The position numbers were made by a program, and so were the translations under genes. Below, one piece after another: positions 7,552-7,698 of a stretch of DNA of 7,698 nt (position 1 is its first letter; every line of letters begins with the position of its first letter). The DNA comes from Sediminispirochaeta sp. (GTDB lineage Bacteria; Spirochaetota; Spirochaetia; DSM-16054; Sediminispirochaetaceae). The notes under the pieces were generated by a model, which did no database searches, had not been told where the DNA came from, and saw only the letters and a program-made list of their open reading frames with translations. Where the stretch lies: positions 1-7,698 of the forward strand of contig DSBN01000286.1 of assembly GCA_011046055.1 (NCBI GenBank), in the 5' to 3' direction.

Positions 7552-7698
7552 TGGCGGACCTATAAGCCGGGTTCTGTCTTGGGTGACCATCTATCTATGA
7601 TCGAAGTCTCCCCCGATCTCCAGCAGCCTACCCGCAGTATCTGGACGGACCATCCAAACTGCTGCTTGGCCTTGCTCCCGACGAGGTTTACCCTGCCC
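7552..7698 (-). ncRNA. rnpB: RNase P RNA, 3' part (5' part beyond right edge)
   Basis: On the minus strand the segment carries the signature 3' elements of bacterial type A RNase P RNA, the catalytic RNA that matures tRNA 5' ends. GGTAAAC (7692-7686) followed by GGGAGCAAGGCCAAG matches the E. coli M1 region GGUAAACUCCACCCGGAGCAAGGCCAA; the GGT is the L15 element that pairs with the tRNA 3' CCA. A hairpin closed by GCAGT/ACTGC (7662-7658 with 7638-7634) fits P16/P17, a helix typical of type A. GGGTAGGCTGCT follows, as in E. coli. ACAGAACCCGGCTTAT (7577-7562) is the conserved CR-V region. The last bases, about AGGTCCGCC, should form the 3' strand of P1. The exact 3' end is estimated from the start of the T run. 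The 5' strand of P1, P2-P4 and the specificity domain lie outside the window. Confidence 0.95.

Noticed and set aside
1..7698. Mobile elements, CRISPR arrays, tRNAs, attachment sites or anomalous islands
   Set aside because: I looked on both strands and saw no tandem or spaced repeats, no transposase or integrase motifs and no tRNA-like cloverleaf. Genes are contiguous and compositionally alike.

Overview
The window is a tightly packed, single-direction (minus strand) stretch carrying a complete cell-elongation (Rod/elongasome) gene cluster. The order of transcription is: 3' part of an RNase P RNA gene (rnpB, cut by the right edge) -> membrane-anchored TPR protein -> mreB -> mreC -> mreD -> mrdA (PBP2) -> rodA -> 5' part of a radical SAM protein (cut by the left edge). 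The base composition is moderate. Gene order and protein character (long RodA, TPR gene ahead of mreB, TIGR03960-type radical SAM protein after rodA) recall spirochaetes of the Treponema/Spirochaeta group. This assignment is inference from memory, not a search result.

Layout: rnpB occupies about 7552-7698 and ends in a T8 run. Only about 28 bases separate it from the TPR gene (6540-7523). The TPR gene is followed after 27 bases by mreB (5457-6512, with a clear GGGAGGA ribosome binding site), and mreC starts 21 bases after mreB. mreC/mreD and mreD/mrdA share 4-base stop/start overlaps (ATGA and GTGA). rodA starts 14 bases inside the end of mrdA. The radical SAM gene starts 39 bases after rodA. 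No stretch over 300 bases lacks a gene, and I see no convincing factor-independent terminator within the protein-coding cluster, so one polycistronic transcript is likely.

How the genes work together: MreB filaments on the inner face of the membrane organise MreC and MreD. These act with the SEDS glycosyltransferase RodA and the transpeptidase PBP2, which polymerise and crosslink side-wall peptidoglycan during elongation. The TPR protein has a cytoplasmic N-terminus, one membrane helix and extracytoplasmic TPRs, and by position is a candidate accessory scaffold for this machine. The radical SAM protein has no evident cell-wall role and may simply share the transcript.

The core content is conserved housekeeping biology, and I found no mobile element, CRISPR array or defence system. 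The points most worth a second look are: a roughly 70-residue insertion in RodA that seems to add two membrane helices; a Cys/Cys/His/Cys arrangement in PBP2 at the positions of a reported zinc site; the TPR protein as a possible elongasome partner; and the direct linkage of rnpB to the operon.
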